Part shown: one piece after another, positions 8,195-16,249 of the stretch
How the letters are laid out: each line of letters starts with the position of its first letter
How positions within the stretch are numbered: position 1 is the stretch's first letter
Source of the DNA: DAISJI01 sp964559835
GTDB taxonomy: Bacteria > Acidobacteriota > Terriglobia > Terriglobales > Acidobacteriaceae
Assembly (NCBI GenBank): GCA_964559835.1
Contig: CAZLJE010000025.1
Coordinates: forward strand, 17,162-81,161
Length of the DNA: 64,000 bases
Reading direction: 5' to 3'
Notes under the pieces: generated by a model
What the model was told of the DNA's origin: nothing
Seen by the model: only the letters and a program-made list of their open reading frames with translations
The model's database searches: none
Program-made: the position numbers and the translations under genes

Positions 8195-9346
8195 TTACTC
8201 TCCCCTCAAAATCGTAGCAGGCTGCACGCGCCGCAGCATGGTGATCGGCAGAACGGCCGAGATCAGCGAGACCGCAACGCTTCCGACCAGGATCGCCGGA
8301 AACACGCTCCAGCGCGGTTGCACAGCGGCATGGAAGTTCGCGCGTCCGATCCAGGTTGCGACGCCAAGACCGAGAACGAATCCGGCGATCGCGCCGACTG
8401 CGCCCATCGTCGCCGCTTCGGCTGCGAAGAAGCCGTTGATGAGCTTCTCCGACGCGCCCAACGCCTTCATGATGGCGAAGTCGCGACGACGATCCAAAAC
8501 CCATGTCGTAAGCGTCGCCAGAACGCAGAGGATCGCCGTGACGATGATGATCGCGATCGCTGCCAGCAGCGCTGCACGAGTCTTGCCGAGCACGCGCGCT
8601 TCGCCTTCGACGATCTGCCGCACCGGACGGACTTCCGCATTCGGCAGGGAAGCAGACAGCGCTCTCAGAGTCGCGTCGATCTCCGCAGGCGAGCCGCTGG
8701 CGCCGATCTCGATCGTCGATGCGCTTACGCCAGTCCACTTCTCGAACTCGCCGAGATCGAGGTAAACGCGACTGTCTTCCTCGGCTCCGGTGCGAACCGT
8801 ACCAGCAGTCGTGAACTCGTGTTCTTTGCCATTGAAGGTAAGCGTGAATGTCTGCTGGTCGCCAAGCACCTTTGCAGCTCTTGCCCCGACGAGAGCACCT
8901 TCGTGGTTCTTTGTGTCCTTTGTGGTGGATTGTACTTGCCACCAGGAATTGAGCTTCCGGACGCGGGCGAAATCGGTTCCCGCGACGACGATCGGCTGAC
9001 CATCTTTGGTGCGCGCCACAGCGTAGGCGAACGGCACTGCGATGCCTTTGCCGTTCAGGACTCGCTCGGCGTTCGTCATCGCGTCCGGTGGAAGCGTCTT
9101 GCCGTCTGGCGCGACGACTACGATGTTCGCGCCGTAGCTGCGGAATTCCTTGCGCAGCTTGGTCTGGACGTCGACATAAATCGTCATCATCGCCGTCGCG
9201 ACGGTTGCGGCGACGATGACTGCTACCAGCGCCGACGCAGCGCGCCCTGGCTGGACGAGCGCGGCGCGCAGCAGCATGCGCAGGAACATGCCAGTTCTCG
9301 ATCCGGAACGGTGCGTGACCGGCGAGACGCCGATGTTCGCGTTCAT
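8195..9346 (-). CDS. FtsX-type ABC permease (iron operon, second permease)
   Basis: 383 residues. TM helix near 38-60, a large extracytoplasmic region (about 62-255), then three C-terminal helices, which is the MacB/FtsX permease layout. It pairs with the upstream permease and the downstream ATPase. The start overlaps the previous gene by 4 bases (ATGA). Two dispersed repeats are translated within it. A GTAGC-type palindrome at 9315-9339 codes for residues about 3-11. A 29-bp repeat at 8898-8926 codes for the TKDTKNHEG segment of the external domain, at the place where the sister permease has an ordinary NGAWPNDDAN loop. The frame is intact, so the gene is probably functional. Because the N-terminal extension derives from a repeat, an internal start such as Met20 is possible. 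Confidence 0.85.
   Translation of the reverse strand: MNANIGVSPVTHRSGSRTGMFLRMLLRAALVQPGRAASALVAVIVAATVATAMMTIYVDVQTKLRKEFRSYGANIVVVAPDGKTLPPDAMTNAERVLNGKGIAVPFAYAVARTKDGQPIVVAGTDFARVRKLNSWWQVQSTTKDTKNHEGALVGARAAKVLGDQQTFTLTFNGKEHEFTTAGTVRTGAEEDSRVYLDLGEFEKWTGVSASTIEIGASGSPAEIDATLRALSASLPNAEVRPVRQIVEGEARVLGKTRAALLAAIAIIIVTAILCVLATLTTWVLDRRRDFAIMKALGASEKLINGFFAAEAATMGAVGAIAGFVLGLGVATWIGRANFHAAVQPRWSVFPAILVGSVAVSLISAVLPITMLRRVQPATILRGE
8898..8926. repeat. Dispersed CTTTGTGTCCTTTGTGG-type repeat inside a permease gene
   Basis: The 29-bp stretch reads CCTTCGTGGTTCTTTG then TGTCCTTTGTGGT. A diverged copy in the opposite orientation lies at 29825-29852, and a related run lies at about 29195-29230. 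The copy here is translated in frame. Confidence 0.75.
9315..9339. repeat. REP-like repeat at the 5' end of a permease gene
   Basis: GTGACCGGCGAGACGCCG then ATGTTCG matches the GTGACCGGCGAGACGCCGGT copy at 21914-21938 except near its end. It provides the codons for the first residues of the 8195-9346 permease. Confidence 0.7.
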
Positions 9347-10596
9347 GCGTCACCTCGCAGGACGATCACGGGATCGAAACGCATCGCCTTGCGTATCGAG
9401 GCCGCGCTGCCGGCGAACGTTACGAACACTGCCAGTCCAAGCACGATCGGCAAGAGAACAGGTTGGACCGCGATCCTCGACTGGAAGACCCATTGCCCGA
9501 TCTGTTGCGCCAGGACGTTTCCGGCCATGTAGCCGACTGCGCCACCAAGCAGCGCGAGCAGCACCGCCTCGGCGAAGAAGATGGATGCAACGGAGAAGTT
9601 TCCAGCGCCGAGCGCCTTCATCAGTCCGACCTCGCGCCGGCGCTCGAAGATGGCAGTCGCCATCGCCGCGCTGACCGCGAGAGCTGAGGCGAGCAGCGCC
9701 GCGAGCGTCACCAGCAGCATCAACCCGCGGATCTTGTCCAGCACCGTGCCTTCGTTCTGCGCGACCTGGCGGATCTGTTCCGCATGCGAGTGCGGAATGG
9801 CTTCGGTCAATTGCAGCGCGATGGAGTTCGCATAAGGAGTGCAATACCAACGGTCGCGCATATCGGGAGACATGGTCTTCGGGTCGCGACGCGCGAACTC
9901 GTCTTCCGGCTTCGTCAGCGCGCTGACATAGACCTTGCTTACGGCGTTCGGACGTCCGAGCAACTGCTGAGCGAGCGCGAGCGGTGCGACGATCTGAGAG
10001 TCTTCCGCTCCGCCGGTAGCGAGCACGCCGACTACCTTCAGCGCACGACCACCGATATTCAAGGTGTCGCCGGGCTTGGCGCCCGATTGCTGAGCGAGCT
10101 TTTCGCCGACGAGCACTTCGTTCGCATCGTCGTTCGGCCAAGCGCCATTGACCTTCCAATACGGATACACGCCTGGCGCGCCGGTCGAGAACTGCTCGTC
10201 GCCGTACTTCAGTTGCTTATGGAAGTAGGTTCCGAGAACAGTGACCGGTTTGCCGTTCACATCCGTGTTCACCGGCAGCACGGGCGCAAAGGCGACGACG
10301 TTGTGGCGCCAGAACATGCCCTTGATGTTCGGCAGGTCGGATTCGTTCAGGTACGCTCCGTCGGCAGCGGGCTTCAGGTTGACGCCGCCGATCTCGACGT
10401 CGAGCGTATCGGTGTCGGGAGTGACGACGAGGTTCGCGCCGTAGGTCCGCAGTTCGCGGTTGATCTTGTCGCCGATGTCGGTCGCGACGGCGATCATCGC
10501 GGTCGCAACGGACACTCCGAGCGTGATCGCGACGCCCGCGAGCAGCTTGCGCCGCTGCTGGCGCCGGAACGACTCGTAGACGACGCGGAAGAACAC
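9343..10596 (-). CDS. FtsX-type ABC permease (iron operon, first permease)
   Basis: 417 residues with an N-terminal helix (about 18-40), an extracytoplasmic MacB_PCD-like domain, and three C-terminal helices beginning near 285, 340 and 375. These are FtsX-type permeases that work with a LolD/MacB-like ATPase, which here is the ABC-DtxR fusion. In the known Campylobacter p19 iron region an Ftr1 gene sits beside two such permeases and an ATPase, so a role in iron handling is inferred from context. It begins with GTG at 10596, overlapping the TAG of the FTR1 gene. RREVGLMKALGA is the usual coupling-helix region. Confidence 0.88.
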   Translation of the reverse strand: MFFRVVYESFRRQQRRKLLAGVAITLGVSVATAMIAVATDIGDKINRELRTYGANLVVTPDTDTLDVEIGGVNLKPAADGAYLNESDLPNIKGMFWRHNVVAFAPVLPVNTDVNGKPVTVLGTYFHKQLKYGDEQFSTGAPGVYPYWKVNGAWPNDDANEVLVGEKLAQQSGAKPGDTLNIGGRALKVVGVLATGGAEDSQIVAPLALAQQLLGRPNAVSKVYVSALTKPEDEFARRDPKTMSPDMRDRWYCTPYANSIALQLTEAIPHSHAEQIRQVAQNEGTVLDKIRGLMLLVTLAALLASALAVSAAMATAIFERRREVGLMKALGAGNFSVASIFFAEAVLLALLGGAVGYMAGNVLAQQIGQWVFQSRIAVQPVLLPIVLGLAVFVTFAGSAASIRKAMRFDPVIVLRGDA

Positions 10597-11852
10597 TATT
10601 TGGCTCCCTGGAAGACCTTGAGGCCGGATGCGAGGTCCGCTTCGGTTATGACGACGTCAGTGTTGGTAGCGCTGGCTTTCAGGGGAATCGGGTTGCAGCC
10701 ACCCGGTTCGCCGACCGACTGCGGATTGATCGGTGCGGCACAGTTCTTGCACACGATCTGATTGCCGCTCTTGTAGAAACCGACCGGACCGCAGATCTCG
10801 CAGGCATCGAACAGCGCAGCGACTTTGCCATCGGGCTTCTTGTACAGCCAGAAACGCACGTCGGTGTCGCCGATCTTCACGGCGTAGCGGTGGAGGTCGC
10901 CGTCCGAGACCTGCGCGAGCGGGATCTGGACTTCGTGATTCGAGAACGACAGGTAAGTCGCGGGCGAGAGCGCGCTGGCGCTCTTGGCGTAGATGAACTG
11001 CGCGGTCACCAGCATGATGAAGACCAGGGAACTGGTGTAGACCGCAGCCATCCACATCCGCTCGCGCTTGGCGGTCCACGCCGCTTTGCGCTTTTCGGCG
11101 CTGCTGGCATCGGGCGCAAGAACCGGCTGGCGACGGCGGTACTCGAACAGGATCATCATTCCGGCGAGTGCGAGAATGGTGACGAAGAAGAACAGGTCGT
11201 TGCGGACGATAGGTCCGATCAGCGACATCTCCCTCTTCGAAGAGGGCAGTACGCCGTTCTCGGAGAGTTCGTGGAGTCCCGAGATGAGCAATTGGAAGGC
11301 GACGAAGAACAGGATGACAGTCGTGACCTTGAAGAACTTCTGGAGGTTGACGCGCACGCTGCCCTTTACGAAGGTCACACCGAACAGTACGGCGAGCGTA
11401 ACGCCGACAATGGTCCCAATGAAGCTCATCAGCTCCGTCGAGTTCAGCGAGACGGCGCTGAGGATGAGCACGGTTTCGACGCCCTCGCGCAGCACCATCA
11501 GGAACACGAAGAGGAAGAGGCCAAGGCGGGAACTGTTCGCCGCGAGCGTTCCGACTTTACCCTCGATCTCGCCTTTGAGCTTGCGGCCGGTGCGCATCAT
11601 GAAGAGGATCATGGTCACGACAAAGACCGCCGCGACGAGCATGACCCAGCCCTCGAAGATGTCCTGGTTGAAGTTCAGCCGGGAAAGCACGATGGCGACG
11701 GCGATGCTGCCGGCGGCGGCAGCGGCAAGGGCGGCGTACACGGGCTTACGCAGGTCGGGCCGGCCGATCTTGTTGATGTAGGCCAGGGTGATGCCGACGA
11801 TGAGGGCCGCTTCGACCCCTTCGCGGAGCGTGACGATGAGGGCCTCGAGCAT
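10596..11852 (-). CDS. FTR1-family iron permease fused to a DUF2318-like domain
   Basis: 418 residues. Seven or so membrane helices fill residues 1-280. Two REGVE iron-binding motifs, at 10-14 and 122-126, are the hallmark of FTR1/EfeU high-affinity iron permeases. After an eighth helix (about 275-295) the C-terminal part carries CEICGPVGFY, CKNC and GGC, which fits the DUF2318 membrane Fe-S-type domain. In Campylobacter this is a separate protein of the p19-ftr1 locus. First gene of a four-gene coupled operon. A Fur/DtxR-like palindrome sits 21-41 bases upstream of the ATG, and GAGGAAG serves as ribosome binding site. No P19-type periplasmic protein gene is visible nearby. Confidence 0.92.
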   Translation of the reverse strand: MLEALIVTLREGVEAALIVGITLAYINKIGRPDLRKPVYAALAAAAAGSIAVAIVLSRLNFNQDIFEGWVMLVAAVFVVTMILFMMRTGRKLKGEIEGKVGTLAANSSRLGLFLFVFLMVLREGVETVLILSAVSLNSTELMSFIGTIVGVTLAVLFGVTFVKGSVRVNLQKFFKVTTVILFFVAFQLLISGLHELSENGVLPSSKREMSLIGPIVRNDLFFFVTILALAGMMILFEYRRRQPVLAPDASSAEKRKAAWTAKRERMWMAAVYTSSLVFIMLVTAQFIYAKSASALSPATYLSFSNHEVQIPLAQVSDGDLHRYAVKIGDTDVRFWLYKKPDGKVAALFDACEICGPVGFYKSGNQIVCKNCAAPINPQSVGEPGGCNPIPLKASATNTDVVITEADLASGLKVFQGAK

Positions 11853-11872
11853 GGATCAGTACGCTTCCTCGG

Positions 11873-11893
11873 AAATGAAATTGAAATTCATTT
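11873..11893 (-). promoter_or_regulatory. Fur/DtxR-like palindrome upstream of the FTR1 operon
   Basis: AAATGAA - N7 (ATTGAAA) - TTCATTT, a perfect 7-7-7 inverted repeat in an AT-rich patch of otherwise GC-rich sequence. It lies 21-41 bases before the FTR1 start. It resembles a degenerate Fur box in size and base make-up, so iron repression is a reasonable inference. Whether Fur or a DtxR-type regulator binds is open. Confidence 0.6.
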
Positions 11894-12057
11894 TCAGAAC
11901 TGCCTCTATGATACGTGGCGGCCCGCCGGGGGTCAACGCAATGCATCACCGCCGCCTGTGATGTGTGTCACACCGCCAAATCGTTGCCGCAACATGGCTT
12001 ACATCCGCCGCGCCCCAATCGGCGTCTAAGCCGGAGTAGTGCAAAGGGGCCCTGGTC

Positions 12058-13020
12058 TTGCCGCGCATATTCGTCGCCGAAACTCCTGCCGAAATGGAAG
12101 GCCTCCGCGACCGGTGGGAACACTTATTTGATTCCGGAAAGCACACTCTGTTTCAGTCTTTTGCCTGGAACCTGCTGGCCGCCCGTAGGTTCTCGGACCG
12201 CGCAGCGCTTCGAACCGTCCTGGTTGAGAGCCAGGGAAGCACGGCGATTATTCCCGCATGCGCCACGCACCATCAGCTGTTCTTGCTGGGCGACGAACTG
12301 TTTGACTACCGGGATGTGCTGACGGTCGGCGACGAGTCTGCAACAGCCCGGGCGTGGCGGGAAGTGGCAACCTTGTCGCTTCCTTTGGGCGTTACGGCCC
12401 TTCGCGCTTCGTGCACCCGTCAACACTGGCAGGAGATCGGGTTGGCAACGGAGCCGTTCGTGAACGCGCCGTGCGTGCTGCGGTCGGACGTGGATCCCAA
12501 TACATTTGTTGCACGCCACAATCGCAGTGGGCGTCTGCTGCGTCGCCTGGCGCGGCAGGGAGTTGCAGTGCGGCGCCACAACGGCACCAATAGGGCACTG
12601 GTGCGAGAGATTTACGAAAAGAAGGCACTGCAAGATGTCGGTGACGGCGTGAATCTTTTTGCGGATGCGGCCCGGCGGGACTTCCTGGTAGCTGTGGCGG
12701 CAATCAGCGCGTGTGACATATTCGCCCTGGAATCAGCCGCCACGCTCGTGGCGGCCATCGTCACCTTCCGCGACGGCGACACACGCCGGTTTTACACCAC
12801 CTACTACGATCACGCGTGGGCGCATTTTTCGCCCGGCGTCGCGCTGCTGTTCGAGGCGACACGCCTGTCGCTCGCGGAGGGACTCGACTGCGATTACATG
12901 ACCGGGGGGCAGACGCACAAGACGCGGTTCGCGACATCTTCGGTCCCGCTGTATCGCGCACACGCAACGGTCGAGCAGCTTGCGAGCGCCGGTTACACCG
13001 AACGGATGGCAGCCGCTTAG
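12058..13020 (+). CDS. GNAT/FemAB-like acyltransferase (CelD/BioF2-type)
   Basis: 320 residues resembling the 'cellulose biosynthesis protein CelD / GNAT' family: an N-terminal half with TLFQSFAWN, then a C-terminal GNAT-like domain ending in SPGVALLFEATRLSLAEGLDCDYMTG. That segment is the usual place for acyl-CoA binding and the adjacent helix in these proteins. Members add acyl groups in exopolysaccharide or cell-envelope pathways, but the substrate here is unknown. It starts with TTG preceded by AAGGGG. The Met at residue 12 is an alternative. It is divergent from the FTR1 operon and overlaps the SprT-like gene by 4 bases tail to tail. Confidence 0.7.
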   Translation: MPRIFVAETPAEMEGLRDRWEHLFDSGKHTLFQSFAWNLLAARRFSDRAALRTVLVESQGSTAIIPACATHHQLFLLGDELFDYRDVLTVGDESATARAWREVATLSLPLGVTALRASCTRQHWQEIGLATEPFVNAPCVLRSDVDPNTFVARHNRSGRLLRRLARQGVAVRRHNGTNRALVREIYEKKALQDVGDGVNLFADAARRDFLVAVAAISACDIFALESAATLVAAIVTFRDGDTRRFYTTYYDHAWAHFSPGVALLFEATRLSLAEGLDCDYMTGGQTHKTRFATSSVPLYRAHATVEQLASAGYTERMAAA

Positions 13021-13703
13021 AGCTTCTTCAGGAATTCCCTGGCGCGCTCCAACTCCGGAAACAGCTTCTCTTCAGCCTGGAACTGCGGTGGATGGACGCA
13101 GCGACGGCCGCCGCGCATCTTCACCGGATGCTTCAGGTGGAGCATCTCGTGATAAACGATGTACTCGACGGCGTACCTGGGCACGCGCGGGTGATCGAAT
13201 ACGCGGCTGACGACGATGGCGTTGTGGGCCGGATCGTAGTGCCCGAGGGCGCGACGGGCATGGTCGCGGCTCCATGTCATCTGCGGCCGGCCCATCAGGC
13301 CGTGGAAGAAGCGCGTATTCAGGTCGTCGAAGATGGCCTCGAGGTCATAGACCTGGCCGCGCGCGCTGTCGATCTGCTTGCGGCCGCGAACCTGGCGGAT
13401 CAGTTCCGCCTTGTTGCGGAGGGCCTTGCCGTTCACGTGGTCGCGATAGCGCTTGTCGAGCCGGCCTTCAATGGGCTTGCGATAGAGCTTGGCGACGAGG
13501 ATGTGCGCGATGGCGTGGAGCACGTCATCGCCGGCGCCTTCCAGCAGGTCGGAGACACGCACCAGCACGCGACCGTCGCGAATGCGGATGGTGTTATTCA
13601 CGTTCGAGAAAGGGTAGAAGCGCGCCTCGAACTCGGGCATGGGCGCGCGCGGGCGTAATTCGCGATAGGCGTGCTGAAAAATGGGTACGAGCCGGGAAGA
13701 CAT
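13017..13703 (-). CDS. SprT-like zinc metalloprotease domain protein
   Basis: 228 residues. The region 90-200 has a SprT-like fold signature: LNTRFFHGLMGRPQMTWS, a basic stretch, then the zinc motif HEMLHLKHP (HExxH). A later conserved His-Pro-Pro-Gln-Phe is typical of this group. SprT-like proteins are cytosolic metallopeptidases; eukaryotic Spartan cuts DNA-protein crosslinks, but the bacterial role is unclear. There is no signal peptide. It is convergent with the acyltransferase gene. Confidence 0.75.
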   Translation of the reverse strand: MSSRLVPIFQHAYRELRPRAPMPEFEARFYPFSNVNNTIRIRDGRVLVRVSDLLEGAGDDVLHAIAHILVAKLYRKPIEGRLDKRYRDHVNGKALRNKAELIRQVRGRKQIDSARGQVYDLEAIFDDLNTRFFHGLMGRPQMTWSRDHARRALGHYDPAHNAIVVSRVFDHPRVPRYAVEYIVYHEMLHLKHPVKMRGGRRCVHPPQFQAEEKLFPELERAREFLKKL

Positions 13704-13886
13704 CTGGAACCGATTTTAAGGCAAAGATCGTCGGGCTCAGGGCTGAGGGCTCAGGGCGTAGGGCGTAGGCGTTACGGAGTGGCAGCGGGGTGCCATTGTG
13801 TTCTGGGGCAGCAGAAGCGCAGGCCCGGCGACGGCACCGAGCCCCACACGTCCGGTTACGACCCAACCTCCGACGTACCGGCCCAT

Positions 13887-14465
13887 CTACTTTTTCTTCT
13901 TTTCTTCCTTCAGCGCTTTTTCCAGTTCATCGAGCGCCTGGCGGGCGTTATCGAGGCTGCTGTTGACGGCCTCAGTGGCGTTCTGGAGAACGAAGTTGTA
14001 CTCGGCGAATTCCTTGGACGACGCCTTCTGTTCTTTCAGCGTGCGTAATTTCAACTGAAAGCTGGTGTCGCCCTCAATGATCTCTTTGAGCGCTTTGCGG
14101 ATGTCGGATTTCTTGTCGACGTAGTCGTCGATGTTGTCGTCGAGTTCATCGATGAGCGAGGTGAAATCCTCGAGCAGGTCATGGACCTGCTTGCCGCGAC
14201 CGGCAGCCATGCGAGCATCGCCTTCAAGCTGGTCGATGGTGGCGACACGGGCCTGGGTGAATTTCAGGATGAGTTTAAGGCGCTTATCGGGCTCCTGCGC
14301 GAGTTCCGCGATCTGGTCGGACTCGTACTGGGTGAGAGGGTCCCGCTTTTGGGCTTCCGGGAAGCTCGGAGCGAAAGCCGACGGACGGGTTGCGACGGAC
14401 GCCTTCATCGCCGGCGCGAGCAACAACAGGGCAGGGAGGACAAACGTTGCAGCTCTCATAATCAT
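13887..14465 (-). CDS. Secreted coiled-coil protein of unknown function
   Basis: 192 residues. A signal peptide covers about 1-22 (hydrophobic core FVLPALLLLAPAM). The rest is charged and helical, with heptad-like stretches (EDFTSLIDELDDNIDDYVDKK; ALDELEKALKEE) and a Lys-rich end. I do not recognise a domain. It overlaps the upstream secreted gene by 4 bases (ATGA) and follows it and a TPR protein in one operon behind uvrA, suggesting a shared periplasmic role. Confidence 0.7.
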   Translation of the reverse strand: MIMRAATFVLPALLLLAPAMKASVATRPSAFAPSFPEAQKRDPLTQYESDQIAELAQEPDKRLKLILKFTQARVATIDQLEGDARMAAGRGKQVHDLLEDFTSLIDELDDNIDDYVDKKSDIRKALKEIIEGDTSFQLKLRTLKEQKASSKEFAEYNFVLQNATEAVNSSLDNARQALDELEKALKEEKKKK

Positions 14466-14890
14466 TTGAACATGCGGAACAGGAGATCGTTCCGAGCCCC
14501 TTCCAGTTTGCGCCGCGCCTCTTCGACGGGCGGGCGCGAATCGAGGTCAACAGACTTGGCGATGCTGTCGAGCTTGTCGGATATCTTGCGCAGCGCGATC
14601 TCGGTCTGCTTCATGCGCTTGCCGGTGTTGGTGGCTTCCTGGGCAGCGCGGACGCCGTAGGTGACCACATCGGCGAGCGCAGCCTGCGCCTGGTCTACAT
14701 TGCCGGCGGTGTAGGCGTCGTCCGTCGCCTTCAGTTGGCGCTCGGCGATCTCAGTCGCCAACGCGATCTCGTGTTTGCCCTGTGCGGTCTCGGCTCGCGC
14801 CTTGAGTTGCTCGAGCGTTTCTTTCTTGTCGCTCGCCGCCGCGGCTAGGGCGACGGTAACCAGCACGATGATTGCGGCGATACGTTTCAT
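14462..14890 (-). CDS. Small secreted helical protein of unknown function
   Basis: 142 residues with a signal peptide (MKRIAAIIVLVTVALAAAAS) and a helical body containing LEQLKARAETAQGKHEIAL and DKLDSIAKSVDL. The alternation of short helices around 30-75 looks TPR-like but no full repeat is clear. It lies 3 bases after the TPR gene and overlaps the next secreted coiled-coil gene, so the three are co-transcribed. Confidence 0.7.
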   Translation of the reverse strand: MKRIAAIIVLVTVALAAAASDKKETLEQLKARAETAQGKHEIALATEIAERQLKATDDAYTAGNVDQAQAALADVVTYGVRAAQEATNTGKRMKQTEIALRKISDKLDSIAKSVDLDSRPPVEEARRKLEGARNDLLFRMFK

Positions 14891-14893
14891 GTT

Positions 14894-16249
14894 CTACTTC
14901 TTCGCCTTCGGATCGATGGCGATCAGCCGGTGGCGCGCCTGCCATTCCTGGTCGGGGAAGCGGCCGTTCGAGGCGGCCAGAAACTCACGATACTTGGCGG
15001 ACGCGTTCTCTTTGTCGCCGAGGTGATCGAGGCATGTGGCCCGAAGGAACAGGGTGCCCGGGTTCTCGGGCAGGAATTTAGCACGCGCGTCGAGAGCTCT
15101 GATGGCAAGCGGGTAGTGCTTGATCTCGGACGCGGCTGCGGCCAACTCACCATACGCATCGGCGAGGTTCGGTTTCAACTGCACAGCTGCGATGAGTGCC
15201 TGCTCGGAATCCTCGAATTTGTGTTGCTGCAGCAGGGCCGAGCCGAGGCCGTGGTGCAGGTCAGCGTCCTTCGGCGATGTTTGCAACAGGGTCCGAAACT
15301 GCGCTTCGGCCTTGGCGTATTGCTTATCTTCGAGGTACAGCCAGGCCAGTTGTTTCGCGGCCGTGGCGTCGCCTGGAGATAGCTTGAGCGCTTCTTCGAA
15401 TTCGGTGATGGCCTCGTCACGACGATGGAGGACCAGGAGCACGCGGCCGAGTTGGGTGTGGGCGGCAGCGGTCTGCGCGGGCCCGCCCACGCCAGGAGCG
15501 GCCTGCTCGGTAAGTGCGAGATAATTTCGCACCGCTTTTTCCGCGTCGTCCAATCGATTCGTTTCCAGGTAGACGTTCGCAATTCCTGCGGCGGCTTCTA
15601 CTGATTTCGGATCGAGTCGCTGAGCAGCCTCGTATTCCTTCTCCGCTGTGACGAAGTCCTTCGAATCCTCCGCGATCAGGGCGGACGAGAGATGCGGCTC
15701 GGGGTCCATGGGCCGCAATTGCGCGACTTTCGCGTAGGCGTCCAATGCCTTCTTCGGATCGGACTTACGAAGGAGTTGGCCCAGGGCGAGCCAGGCGCGA
15801 GCGATGTTCTGGTTTACGTTCGACGCGGGTTTCAGGCCGGTGGCGGCGCGCAGGTACTTCTCCGCCGAAGCGTCGCCCGATTGCGCCAGTAGAAGACCGA
15901 GGTTCAGGTTCGACTCAAAAACGTCTGGCTTGGCCCCGACAGACTTGCGATAGGCCTCGACGGCTTCCGATCGCCGATTGGTCGCGCTGTAAACGTACCC
16001 GAGGTCGTACCAGGCGCGGAAATTATTGGGATCGGTGCTGACGGCCTGTTGGAGGGCTTGTTCGGCAGCGGCGTAGTCTTTCTGGTCGAGCGCGGCTTCG
16101 CCACGGACGAGAGCGTCGTCGGCCGCTACGTGCGTTTTGCGGACCGTTTTGCCGGACGAAATCGTTCCGCTGGAACCACTCTGTGCGCCGGCGCTGACGG
16201 CCATCGCCAGGATTGCTGCACCTATCGCTCTACTTGCTGCCGTTACCAT
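14894..16249 (-). CDS. Periplasmic TPR-repeat protein
   Basis: 451 residues from the chosen ATG at 16249. This start gives a good signal peptide (MVTAASRAIGAAILAMAVSA) and overlaps the uvrA 3' end by 20 bases. An earlier in-frame ATG at 16318 would add 23 charged residues before the signal. The body is a run of about ten tetratricopeptide repeats from residue 45 to 440, for example AEQALQQAVSTDPNNFRAWY and DAYAKVAQLRPMDPEPHLSS. It probably scaffolds protein complexes in the periplasm. It sits in an operon with two small secreted helical proteins. Confidence 0.85.
   Translation of the reverse strand: MVTAASRAIGAAILAMAVSAGAQSGSSGTISSGKTVRKTHVAADDALVRGEAALDQKDYAAAEQALQQAVSTDPNNFRAWYDLGYVYSATNRRSEAVEAYRKSVGAKPDVFESNLNLGLLLAQSGDASAEKYLRAATGLKPASNVNQNIARAWLALGQLLRKSDPKKALDAYAKVAQLRPMDPEPHLSSALIAEDSKDFVTAEKEYEAAQRLDPKSVEAAAGIANVYLETNRLDDAEKAVRNYLALTEQAAPGVGGPAQTAAAHTQLGRVLLVLHRRDEAITEFEEALKLSPGDATAAKQLAWLYLEDKQYAKAEAQFRTLLQTSPKDADLHHGLGSALLQQHKFEDSEQALIAAVQLKPNLADAYGELAAAASEIKHYPLAIRALDARAKFLPENPGTLFLRATCLDHLGDKENASAKYREFLAASNGRFPDQEWQARHRLIAIDPKAKK

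Noticed and set aside
7202..9532. 776-residue open frame on the + strand
   Set aside because: It lies fully antisense to the ABC-DtxR and permease genes, is very rich in Arg/His/Asp, and shows no domain. It is a shadow caused by high GC and codon bias.
13740..13780. GGGCTCAGGGCTGAGGGCTC-like tandem units suggestive of a regulatory or CRISPR-like array
   Set aside because: The units are only 7-9 bases and irregular with no spacers; it is simple sequence of the type common between genes here.
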